Shown here one piece after another: positions 53,421 to 63,782 of a stretch of 64,000 bases of DNA (its first letter is position 1; each line of letters starts with the position of its first letter). Source of the DNA: Thioclava dalianensis (lineage in GTDB: Bacteria > Pseudomonadota > Alphaproteobacteria > Rhodobacterales > Rhodobacteraceae). Under the pieces are notes generated by a model, which was given only the letters and a program-made list of their open reading frames with translations, made no database searches and was not told the DNA's origin. Where the stretch lies: NCBI RefSeq assembly GCF_000715505.1, contig NZ_JHEH01000007.1, forward strand, positions 111,796 through 175,795, in the 5' to 3' direction. Made by a program: the position numbers and the translations under genes.

Positions 53421-54727
53421 GCCCCGATCCTTTCGTGGATCAAAGGCGGCTCATCGGGCGCATCATCGCTGAAACCGTAGGCTGCAAGCACCGCCTGCTC
53501 TGCCGCATCGGCGCGTGCTGCGTCACTGGCATGGATCGTCATCAGCGGCTCGCCGCGCCCGAGCGCTTCTCCGATCATCCGCATTTCGGCCAGGCCGACC
53601 GAGGGGTTGATCTTGTCGGTGCCCACCAGACGTCCGCCGCCCAGATGCACCACCGCCTCGCCGATGGCGCGGGTGTCGATGCTCGAGACAAACCCCGCGC
53701 GGGGAGCTTCGACCACTTTCATCACGGGGGCGGCTGGCAGGCGATCGGGATAGCGCTCGACGAAATCGGCAGGCCCCCCGAGGGCTGCGACCATGCGCCC
53801 GAACACTTCGGCGGCGCGCCCGTCTTCAAGCACGGCATCGATGCGCTCGCTCCCCTGCTCGGCACTGTCTGCAAGGCCTGCAAGCCAGAGCGCCTCGCCG
53901 CCCAAAGCCGCCGTCACATCCCACAAAGCGCCGCTGATGGCCGATCCGGTGAGGGTCTCCATCACCTCGATCACCTCAAGTGCGTTGCCCGCATAAAGAC
54001 CCAGCGGCTGATCCATATCGGTGATCAGCGCCGAGGTCTTGCAACCCGCGCCGTTGGCGGTCTCAACCAAGCTTTGCGCCAGCGCGCGGGCGTCTTCGGG
54101 CCGCGCCATGAACGCCCCCGAGCCGACCTTCACATCCAGCACCAGCCCATCAAGCCCTGCTGCCAGTTTCTTTGACAGGATCGAGGCGGTGATCAGATCG
54201 ATGCTCTCGACCGTCCCGGAGATGTCGCGAATGCCATAAAGCCTTTTGTCGGCGGGGGCGATCTCACCCGTGGCACCAACGATGGCGCAGCCGACCTCGC
54301 CCACGACCCGGCGCAGCGCCTCAATGCCCGGCAGCGCCCGGTAGCCCGGGATCGCCTCCATCTTGTCGAGCGTGCCGCCAGTATGGCCCAGCCCGCGCCC
54401 CGAGATCATCGGCACGTAGCACCCGCAAGCCGCAAGCGCGGGCGCCAGCAAAAGCGAAACGCTGTCCCCCACACCGCCAGTCGAATGTTTGTCGATCACC
54501 GGCCCCGGCATGTCCCAGTCCAGCACCTGCCCGCTGTCGCGCATCGCCTGCGTCAGCGCCACCCGGCCCGGCGTTCCGATCCCGCGCAGCAAAACAGCCA
54601 TCGCAAAGGCACCGGCCTGCGCGTCCGATACGGTGTCCGAGGCCAGGCCCTTGGCAAACCACTGCGCCGCCTCCGGCGTCAGCCCATGCCCGTCGCGGAC
54701 CGCCTGTATGACCGAACGGGCGTCCAT
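53417..54727 (-). CDS. deoA: Thymidine phosphorylase
   Basis: Phosphorolysis of thymidine and deoxyuridine. The 436-residue protein has the signature SGRGLGHTGGTLDKM and the phosphate-binding KHSTGGVGDS. It overlaps deoB by four bases. Its ATG at 54727 shares one base with the cdd stop (TGATG); a GTG three bases earlier is a less likely start. Confidence 0.96.
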   Translation of the reverse strand: MDARSVIQAVRDGHGLTPEAAQWFAKGLASDTVSDAQAGAFAMAVLLRGIGTPGRVALTQAMRDSGQVLDWDMPGPVIDKHSTGGVGDSVSLLLAPALAACGCYVPMISGRGLGHTGGTLDKMEAIPGYRALPGIEALRRVVGEVGCAIVGATGEIAPADKRLYGIRDISGTVESIDLITASILSKKLAAGLDGLVLDVKVGSGAFMARPEDARALAQSLVETANGAGCKTSALITDMDQPLGLYAGNALEVIEVMETLTGSAISGALWDVTAALGGEALWLAGLADSAEQGSERIDAVLEDGRAAEVFGRMVAALGGPADFVERYPDRLPAAPVMKVVEAPRAGFVSSIDTRAIGEAVVHLGGGRLVGTDKINPSVGLAEMRMIGEALGRGEPLMTIHASDAARADAAEQAVLAAYGFSDDAPDEPPLIHERIGA

Positions 54728-55119
54728 CACACCTTATCCATATGGCTCATGTCGAAGCGACCCGGCAGTAGCGCACCCACGGTGGTCTCAAGCAGATCCC
54801 CATCCGTCGTGCCAAGCGTCACCTTCACGTCCTGCGCGGCGAATTCTGCGATCTTCTGGCGACAGCCACCGCAGGGCGGCACCGGGCTTGGGCTATCGGC
54901 GATCACCGCCACTTCCGCGATCTCGGTCTCGCCCGCCGCGATCATCGCCGCAATCGCGCCGGCCTCGGCGCAAGTGCCTTCGGGATAAGCCACATTCTCG
55001 ACATTGACGCCCTGGAAGATCGTGCCGGCCCGCGTGCGCAACGCCGCCCCCACCTTGAATTTCGAATAAGGTGCATAGGCGTTCTCGCGCACTTGGCGCG
55101 CGGCATCGAGAAGCGACAT
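54727..55119 (-). CDS. cdd: Cytidine deaminase
   Basis: Deaminates cytidine and deoxycytidine to uridine forms. The 130-residue protein carries the zinc-site CAEAGAIAAM (Cys and catalytic Glu) and PCGGCRQ. It is the first gene of cdd-deoA-deoB-upp. Its promoter would lie in the 250-base gap shared with maeB (divergent), where no clear box for a salvage regulator was seen. Confidence 0.96.
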   Translation of the reverse strand: MSLLDAARQVRENAYAPYSKFKVGAALRTRAGTIFQGVNVENVAYPEGTCAEAGAIAAMIAAGETEIAEVAVIADSPSPVPPCGGCRQKIAEFAAQDVKVTLGTTDGDLLETTVGALLPGRFDMSHMDKV

Positions 55120-55340
55120 AGCGGTCTCCGCTGCAGGGCCGGATTCAAAACCTGTCCAGCCGGTTGAATTTCGCTAATCCTGCGCCGGGCGCGCGGATGA
55201 TGCAAGCGGTGACGCGGGAGAACGGAGCCCGCACAGCAGCCCCAATCGCGATCTGTTCATGCCCCGAGGGCAGCTTCTGACTTGCAATTAAACGCGATCT
55301 GCGGTCTAGAAAAGCAACAGCAAGCGCCATTCAAAAATTA

Positions 55341-55354
55341 GTTTAGCGCTAAAC
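55341..55354. promoter_or_regulatory. Palindromic operator before maeB
   Basis: GTTTAGCGCTAAAC is a perfect 14-bp palindrome, CG-centred, sitting 18 bases before the maeB ATG and just upstream of its AGGAG. CG-centred palindromes of this form are typical of LacI-family repressor sites. Which regulator binds is not known; no lacI-type gene is in the window. Confidence 0.6.
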
Positions 55355-55371
55355 CATTTTAGGAGAGGCAG

Positions 55372-57648
<2,277 letters not shown>

Positions 57649-57660
57649 GTCGCGCGACAG

Positions 57661-57717
57661 TTTGCAAACCCGGCCAAGGCGGCGCAAAAGCCGCTTATAT
57701 TGCGCCGGGTTTGCAAA
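57661..57717. repeat. Nested inverted repeats between maeB and prpE with TTTGCAAA words
   Basis: Perfect 14-bp arms TTTGCAAACCCGGC (57661-57674) and GCCGGGTTTGCAAA (57704-57717) enclose a smaller stem GCGGC/GCCGC with a GCAAAA loop. The TTTGCAAA at the far end is followed two bases on by TTTGCGAT. The arrangement could terminate maeB, or, through the TTTGCAAA words, act as the site for a short-chain acyl-CoA regulator (PccR/RamB type) controlling prpE. The latter is from memory of such motifs in Rhodobacter and is inference. Confidence 0.55.
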
Positions 57718-57848
57718 AATTTGCGATGCAATTCGCGAAAATTCTGCATAGTTTCTGCATGCGCCCGCCTTCGGCTGCGCATTAGTCTTGCACGGTCTTC
57801 AAGCAGGCGCGTAACACTTCTTCCAAGTCCTGAGGAGGAGGTGTTGAG

Positions 57849-59741
57849 ATGCGATATGACGAGGTCTATGCGGCGTGGCAGTCCAATCCGGAGGCCTTCT
57901 GGATGGAGGCCGCCGAGGCAATCGACTGGGTACGCAAACCCAGCAAGGCACTGTTCGACGAAGACGCCCCCTATTACGAATGGTTCTCGGACGGGCTTGT
58001 GAATGCCTGCTGGAACGCTGTCGACCGCCATGTCGAGGCCGGGCGCGGCGATCAGATCGCACTCATGCATGAAAGTCCGATCACGCTGTCGACCAAAGGC
58101 ATCACCTTCCGGCAGTTGCAGACGCGGGTGGCCTCTCTGGCCGGAGCCTTGCGCGCCAAAGGCGTCGCCAAGGGCGACCGCGTCATCATCTACATGCCGA
58201 TGGTCCCCGAAGCCATTGAAGCGATGCTGGCTTGCGCCCGGATCGGCGCGGTGCATTCGGTGGTCTTCGGCGGGTTTGCGGCCAATGAGCTGGCCGTGCG
58301 GATCGACGATTGCAGACCCAAGGCGATTATCGCTGCCTCATGCGGGCTCGAACCGGGGCGCACTGTCTCCTACAAGCCCCTGCTCGATGCGGCCATCGAA
58401 CAGGCGTCGCACAAGCCCGAATTCTGCGTCATCTTTCAGCGTGAGGAAGAGGTCGCGAAGCTGATCGAGGGGCGCGATGTCTCGTGGCATGGGTTTCAAT
58501 ACGGGCAAGAGCCCGCCGAATGCGTGCCCGTCGAGGGCAACCACCCGGCCTATATCCTCTACACGTCGGGCACGACCGGACAACCCAAAGGCGTCGTGCG
58601 CCACACCGCGGGGCATATCGTCGCCCTGCAGTGGTCAATGAAGAATATCTTCAACATCGATGTCGGGGATCGGTTCTGGGCGGCCTCGGATGTGGGCTGG
58701 GTCGTGGGTCACAGCTATATCTGCTACGGACCGCTGATTGCGGGGGCGACCAGCATCGTCTTTGAGGGCAAACCGATCGGCACGCCGCATGCGGGCGTGT
58801 TCTGGCGGATCATCCAGAACAACCGGATCAAGAGCTTTTTCACCGCCCCCACCGCGCTGCGCGCCATCAAGCGCGAAGACCCAACCGGTGCGTGGATCAA
58901 GCGCTATGCGCTGCACGATCTGCAAGCGATCTTTCTGGCAGGCGAGCGCGCCGATCCCGCGACCGTGCAATGGGCGCAGGAGCATCTGCGCGTGCCGGTG
59001 GTCGATCACTGGTGGCAAACAGAGACCGGCTGGCCGATCGTCGCGAACCCGATCGGGATCGAGGAATTGCCGACCAAGGTGGGCAGCCCGACCGTGCCGA
59101 TGCCCGGCTACGAGATCCATGTGCTCGACGAGGCAGGCACGCAGCTGCCGCGCGACACCTTGGGCGCAATCGCGATCAAGCTTCCCCTGCCGCCCGGCAC
59201 GCTGCCCACGCTCTGGCAGGCGCCCGAGCGGTTCCACAAAAGCTATCTCGAGCAGTTCCCCGGCTACTATGCCACCGGAGATGCGGGCTACATTGACGCG
59301 GATGGGTATCTCTACATCATGGCGCGCACCGATGACGTGATCAACGTCGCGGGCCACCGGCTGTCGACCGGCGCGATGGAGGAGGTTCTGGCAGGTCATG
59401 CCGATGTCGCGGAATGCGCGGTGATCGGGGTGGCAGACGATCTCAAGGGGCAGATGCCGCTCGGGTTCCTGTGCCTCAGCTCGGGATGTAACAGGCCCCA
59501 TTCCGAGATCATTGCAGAATGCGTCGCACGGATGCGCGAAAAGATCGGGCCGGTCGCGGCCTTCAAGCTCGCCTGTGTCGTTGATCGCCTGCCCAAAACG
59601 CGCTCGGGCAAGATTTTGCGCGCAACGATGGTGAAGATTGCCGATGGAGAAAGCTGGAAAATGCCTGCGACCATCGACGATCCGGCGATTCTCGATGAGA
59701 TTTCGGTCGCGCTCAAAGCGCTCGGATATCCAAAAACCTAA
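57849..59741 (+). CDS. prpE: Propionyl-CoA synthetase (AMP-forming)
   Basis: Activates propionate to propionyl-CoA. The 630-residue protein of the acetyl/propionyl-CoA synthetase group shows YTSGTTGQPKGVVRH, DHWWQTETGWP and the C-terminal catalytic Lys in SGKILRATMVKI. AGGAGG lies before the ATG. TTTGCAAA-type repeats precede it, so control by propionyl-CoA status is plausible. maeB next door would dispose of downstream C4 products, so the pair fits propionate assimilation. Confidence 0.93.
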   Translation: MRYDEVYAAWQSNPEAFWMEAAEAIDWVRKPSKALFDEDAPYYEWFSDGLVNACWNAVDRHVEAGRGDQIALMHESPITLSTKGITFRQLQTRVASLAGALRAKGVAKGDRVIIYMPMVPEAIEAMLACARIGAVHSVVFGGFAANELAVRIDDCRPKAIIAASCGLEPGRTVSYKPLLDAAIEQASHKPEFCVIFQREEEVAKLIEGRDVSWHGFQYGQEPAECVPVEGNHPAYILYTSGTTGQPKGVVRHTAGHIVALQWSMKNIFNIDVGDRFWAASDVGWVVGHSYICYGPLIAGATSIVFEGKPIGTPHAGVFWRIIQNNRIKSFFTAPTALRAIKREDPTGAWIKRYALHDLQAIFLAGERADPATVQWAQEHLRVPVVDHWWQTETGWPIVANPIGIEELPTKVGSPTVPMPGYEIHVLDEAGTQLPRDTLGAIAIKLPLPPGTLPTLWQAPERFHKSYLEQFPGYYATGDAGYIDADGYLYIMARTDDVINVAGHRLSTGAMEEVLAGHADVAECAVIGVADDLKGQMPLGFLCLSSGCNRPHSEIIAECVARMREKIGPVAAFKLACVVDRLPKTRSGKILRATMVKIADGESWKMPATIDDPAILDEISVALKALGYPKT

Positions 59742-59749
59742 AGAAATCT

Positions 59750-59782
59750 CCCCGAGCGAACGGCATGATTCGTCACTCGGGG
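59750..59782 (+). terminator. Hairpin terminator after prpE
   Basis: CCCCGAG (59750-59756) and CTCGGGG (59776-59782) form a 7-bp GC-rich stem with a 19-base loop region that may pair further, followed by CTCCTTTC. It lies nine bases after the prpE stop. Confidence 0.55.
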
Positions 59783-59902
59783 CTCCTTTCGAACCCCAAT
59801 TTTTGAAACTTTCCGTCGCATATTCCAAAACCTGCGCAAATTGCGGAAAGCGTTACTTGATTTACTTGCCCGTCAACTTGATGATCGGGCGGGGACATAA
59901 TC

Positions 59903-61405
59903 ATGAACACATACACTGCTTTGCATTCTCCGATGGGCGCCTGTTCGGGCGAACATGAACGCATTGAGCAGCGCAGCCTGCTGGAACATGATCTGCGCGC
60001 CGCCCTTTGTGAAATTCGCGGCGGTTTGCAGATGATCCCAGAGGCCGATCTGTCCCCAGTCTCTCGCAAGCAAATCGAGCGCATTCAGGCCGCCAGCGAT
60101 TTCCTTTCACATCTGATAGAGCGCGGGATCGGCGCGAGTGACGCGCCGGGCAAGCACCGCCGCGCCCCGGAACCTTTGTGGCTCGCGCGGTTCGCAGACA
60201 TGCTTGAGCGGCGTTGGGCGCCCGCCGCACAGGCGTCGGACCGACAGTTACAAATTGCGATCTCTGAGTCTGTGCCAAGCGTGTTTCAGATCGACGCGCT
60301 CAAAGTCGAGCGCATCCTGTCCAACCTGCTATCCAACGCGCTGAGCTATGCGGCGCAGGGCCAGATCACGGTCACGATCGAGATGGCGGATCCATCCACG
60401 CTGAGGATCCGGGTCTGCGACGAGGGTCCGGGCTTTTCCGAGGCCTTCCTGACCCATGCGGGCACGGCGGGGTGGCGCGACACCGCGCTGCGCCCGAAAG
60501 AGGGCAAGGGGCTGGGCCTCTTCATTTGCAAAACGCTGACACAGTCTCTGGGCGGGGCGCTGACGCTCTCCAACCGGGCGGAAGGCGGGGCGCAGATCGC
60601 GCTGGAGCTGCCCGTTCTACCAAAAACCGCGCCCGTCCCGCGGGAGCCTTGCACCCTGCCCGATCTCAGCGGCGCGCGGGTGCTTGTGGCCGATGACAGT
60701 CAGACGAACCAATTCGTGCTGGCCGCGATGCTGGGGGCGCTTGGCGCGTCCCCGATGATCTATGCCGATGGGACGAGCGCGCGCGCGGCCCTTCTGGCCC
60801 AGTCGGTCGATCTGGTGATCGTCGATATCGAGATGCCGGGCGCGAGCGGGCTCGAGGTGATCAAATGCCTGCGCGCCTCTGGCGTTCCTTGGGCGGACTG
60901 CCCCGTCATCGCCTGCACCGGCCATGTTCAAGGCCCCAACCTCGACGCGATCCGCACAGCCGGCGCCGGCGCGCTGCTAGCCAAGCCGCTTGAGGGGCTG
61001 ATGGCGCTTTCACGCAGGATCTGCGAAGCCGTCCAAGCTGCCCCGCCGCATCTGAACCCATGTAAAGAGGTAGTCCCCGGTTTAAGCCTTGAATGCACAA
61101 AGTGGGACAGTGCATTGGCCCAGCATGTCATTGCGGATCTGCGCGCGATCCACGACGGGCTACGTGCAGCCCAAGACCCGCTGGATCGCGACGCAATTCG
61201 CACACAATGCCACATGCTGAGCGCGGTGGCAGGTACGGCCGGTGATATGTGCCTCACTCGGCATGCCCGCGCCCTAAATTGTTCAAATCAACACGGTCCG
61301 GTGCAGGACATAGCGGATCTGACACGCGAAACGCTTGATCGCGTCACCCGATTGATCCATCAGTTAGAACGTCATTTTTCAACAAACGAATTTTATTCCT
61401 TATGA
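59903..61405 (+). CDS. Soluble hybrid histidine kinase with receiver and HPt domains
   Basis: A 500-residue cytoplasmic sensor kinase without membrane helices or a recognisable sensor domain. H-box: EHDLRAALCEIRG with His29. ATPase: N-box ERILSNLLSNALSYA, G1 DEGPGF, G2 GKGLGLFICK. Receiver (about residues 255-375): VADDSQTN, phosphoacceptor Asp308 in VIVDIEMPG, AKPL. C-terminal HPt (about 395-500): QCHMLSAVAGTAG with His437. This set is a full phosphorelay on one chain. The stop overlaps the start of the next gene (ATGA), so the AAA+ regulator is the natural output. The input is unknown. Confidence 0.88.
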   Translation: MNTYTALHSPMGACSGEHERIEQRSLLEHDLRAALCEIRGGLQMIPEADLSPVSRKQIERIQAASDFLSHLIERGIGASDAPGKHRRAPEPLWLARFADMLERRWAPAAQASDRQLQIAISESVPSVFQIDALKVERILSNLLSNALSYAAQGQITVTIEMADPSTLRIRVCDEGPGFSEAFLTHAGTAGWRDTALRPKEGKGLGLFICKTLTQSLGGALTLSNRAEGGAQIALELPVLPKTAPVPREPCTLPDLSGARVLVADDSQTNQFVLAAMLGALGASPMIYADGTSARAALLAQSVDLVIVDIEMPGASGLEVIKCLRASGVPWADCPVIACTGHVQGPNLDAIRTAGAGALLAKPLEGLMALSRRICEAVQAAPPHLNPCKEVVPGLSLECTKWDSALAQHVIADLRAIHDGLRAAQDPLDRDAIRTQCHMLSAVAGTAGDMCLTRHARALNCSNQHGPVQDIADLTRETLDRVTRLIHQLERHFSTNEFYSL

Positions 61406-62850
61406 AAACAAATAACTCAGGTTTCGAAATTGATATCTTTACGGATAGCGTTCCCATCGAAAAACCGGACGATCCCGGCTCCAAGGGGAGCATCTTGCTC
61501 ATCGACGATGTCGCGTCCCTACGCGGGATCTACGAGTCTCACCTGCAAAATTCGGGCTTTGACGTCTATACGGCGGGCACCGCGAATGACGGCATTCTGC
61601 TGTTTCGCAACAATCCGATCGAGATCGTGCTGCTCGACCTGATGCTGCCCGACCGCGATGGCGATGCGCTGATCGCCGAGATGCTCGATCTGCGTCCGCG
61701 CACCGCGATCATCGTGATCACAGCGGACCGTTCGATCGACCGGGCTGTGAACGCGATGCGCTGCCGCGCGCTCGATGTGCTGATCAAACCTGTGACGGAG
61801 GCGCGGTTGACCGGGGCGATCGACTCGGCACGCAGCTTTGCCCTGCAGGCCAATCCGCACGGGGGCGATCTGGATCATGCGCCCATCGGGGCGTTCATCG
61901 GGCATTCCCCGCGCATGCAGCGCGTCTATGACCGCATCCGCTCGGCGGCGCGCTCGACCGCACCGGTCTATATCTGGGGCGAAAGCGGCACCGGCAAGGA
62001 GCTCTGTGCCCATGCGATCCACATGCTCGGCCCGCGTGCGGCGGCCCCGTTTATCACGCTCGATTGCGGCGCCCTGCCCGCAGAGCGGCTCGACAGCGAG
62101 CTGTTCGGCCATGTGCGCGGTGCGTTTCCGGGCGCTGTGACCGACAAGCCGGGCGCCTTGATGAGCGCCAATGGCGGTTCGGTCTTGCTCGACAATGTCA
62201 ACGAGTTGCCGCCCGATACGCAATCCAAGCTGCTGCGGTTCTTGCAAAGCGGCATGACCAAACCCTTCGGCGCGGACGAACCTATTCAAGCCGATGTGCG
62301 GGTGCTCTGTGCCGCAGCCCTGCCCGCCGTAGAGGCCGTTCGTCTGGGGCAGTTGCGCGAGGACCTGAACTACCGGCTCCATGTTCTCGACATCGCGATG
62401 CCGCCACTGCGCGAACATCCCGAAGACATCTCGCATATCGCGCAGACGGCGCTGGCGCGGCTTGCCTCGGAAGAGAACCGGCATTTCACCACGATCTCGT
62501 CGGACACGATTGCCGTGCTCGAAGCGCAAAGCTGGCCTGGGAATGTGCGCCAATTGATGAATGTCTTGCGCGCCGCCATCGTCATGAGCCATGGGCCAGA
62601 GCTGACCCCCGATATGCTGCCCGAGATTTCGCCGCAGATGCCCTGCGATGCCTCCCCCACCGAGCCCGCCTCCGCGGAGCCCCAAGAGATGGTGCCGCGC
62701 ACGCTTGAGGAAATCGAGCGCAGCGCCATCGAGACCGCGATTGAGCGGCACAATGGTTCGATTCCGCGTGCCGCGAATGAGCTGGGCGTGGCCCCCTCGA
62801 CGATCTACCGAAAACGCGACGCCTGGATCAAAAAGGAACGCGACGATTAG
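61402..62850 (+). CDS. NtrC-type response regulator with altered GAFTGA and Walker B
   Basis: A 482-residue regulator: N-terminal receiver (about residues 30-145) with Asp79 in VLLDLMLPD and Lys129 in LIKPV; AAA+ domain (about 165-400) with Walker A GESGTGKE (193-200); C-terminal Fis-type helix-turn-helix (RAANELGVAPSTIYRK). The sigma54-contact loop GAFTGA reads GAFPGA (residues 240-245, codon CCG for Pro), and the Walker B region is LLDNV, where LDEI is usual. So sigma54 activation and possibly ATP hydrolysis are doubtful. Like HupR or R. capsulatus NtrC it may instead act on sigma70 promoters, or simply bind DNA. Coupled to the kinase gene. Confidence 0.9.
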   Translation: MKTNNSGFEIDIFTDSVPIEKPDDPGSKGSILLIDDVASLRGIYESHLQNSGFDVYTAGTANDGILLFRNNPIEIVLLDLMLPDRDGDALIAEMLDLRPRTAIIVITADRSIDRAVNAMRCRALDVLIKPVTEARLTGAIDSARSFALQANPHGGDLDHAPIGAFIGHSPRMQRVYDRIRSAARSTAPVYIWGESGTGKELCAHAIHMLGPRAAAPFITLDCGALPAERLDSELFGHVRGAFPGAVTDKPGALMSANGGSVLLDNVNELPPDTQSKLLRFLQSGMTKPFGADEPIQADVRVLCAAALPAVEAVRLGQLREDLNYRLHVLDIAMPPLREHPEDISHIAQTALARLASEENRHFTTISSDTIAVLEAQSWPGNVRQLMNVLRAAIVMSHGPELTPDMLPEISPQMPCDASPTEPASAEPQEMVPRTLEEIERSAIETAIERHNGSIPRAANELGVAPSTIYRKRDAWIKKERDD

Positions 62851-62856
62851 CTGATG

Positions 62857-63618
62857 TCAGGCGAATTGCTCACGCATCAACCGCTCTTCGAGCCCGTGAC
62901 CGGGGTCAAACAGGATATGATGGGAGATCTCGGGCTCAGACCGGATCTCAACCCATTTCACCGGCTTCACCGAACGCGAATCCGCATCCGCCATGACAGG
63001 CCGTTTCTCCGGCTCGAGAATATCAAAGCGTACCAGAGCCGATGAGGGCAGGATCGCACCTTGCCAGCGCCGGGGCCGGAAACTCGCGATCCCGGTGAGC
63101 GCCAGCACATCCGAACCAATTGGCAGGATCGGCCCATGCGCCGAGAAATTATAGGCGGTCGATCCCGCCGGGGTCGCGAGGATCGCGCCGTCGCAGACCA
63201 GCTCGCGCATCCGCTCCTTGCCATTGATCGAGATCCGCAGCTTGGCCGCTTGCGGGCCTGCCCGCAGCAGAGAGACCTCGTTGATCGCCAGCGCCTCGTG
63301 CAGCATGCCATCTTCGGTTTCGGCCTTCATCGAGAGCGGGTTGATCTCAGCCGCCTCGGCCGCAGCAAGCCGCTCTGGCAGATTGCCCGGCGTGTAATCG
63401 TTCATCAGGAAGCCGACCGAGCCGCGATTCATCCCGTAGACCGGCAAGCCGATGCCCTCATGCAGGCATTGCAGCATGAACCCGTCACCGCCAAGCGCGA
63501 CGATCACATCGGCCGCATAGCGCGGCACTTGGCCGTAGAGGTCGGTCAGTTCCGCCAATGCGTTCTGCGCGGCCTCCCCCGTCGCTGCGGCGAAATGGAT
63601 GTGTTTGAAATCGTTCAC
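62857..63618 (-). CDS. nadK: NAD kinase
   Basis: Phosphorylates NAD to NADP in the cytoplasm. The 253-residue form has the GGDG motif in IVALGGDGFML and the segment DGAILATPAGSTAYNFSAHGP. I chose the GTG at 63618 because it starts (NDFKHIHFAAATGEAAQNAL) where alphaproteobacterial homologues begin; an ATG at 63675 would add 19 residues unlike them. It is convergent with the regulator gene, six bases apart. Confidence 0.92.
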   Translation of the reverse strand: MNDFKHIHFAAATGEAAQNALAELTDLYGQVPRYAADVIVALGGDGFMLQCLHEGIGLPVYGMNRGSVGFLMNDYTPGNLPERLAAAEAAEINPLSMKAETEDGMLHEALAINEVSLLRAGPQAAKLRISINGKERMRELVCDGAILATPAGSTAYNFSAHGPILPIGSDVLALTGIASFRPRRWQGAILPSSALVRFDILEPEKRPVMADADSRSVKPVKWVEIRSEPEISHHILFDPGHGLEERLMREQFA

Positions 63619-63782
63619 GCGGCGGGGTTCCTCTCTCTCCCCCCAAGGTGTTGCAAGCGTTTGTGCGAAAGACAAGCGCCAATTCGGGCGGCAAAATGCA
63701 TCAGAGCGTCGTTTGCACGCTTCCGGCCCTGGGAAATCTGCGCTAAACGGGCCTCGATACCGGATTTTGCGAGGAGCGACCC

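Noticed and set aside
63676..63782. Gap before glyA considered as a possible glycine or SAM riboswitch
   Set aside because: It is only 107 bases long and shows no aptamer-like conserved core; only the GAGGAG ribosome site stands out.
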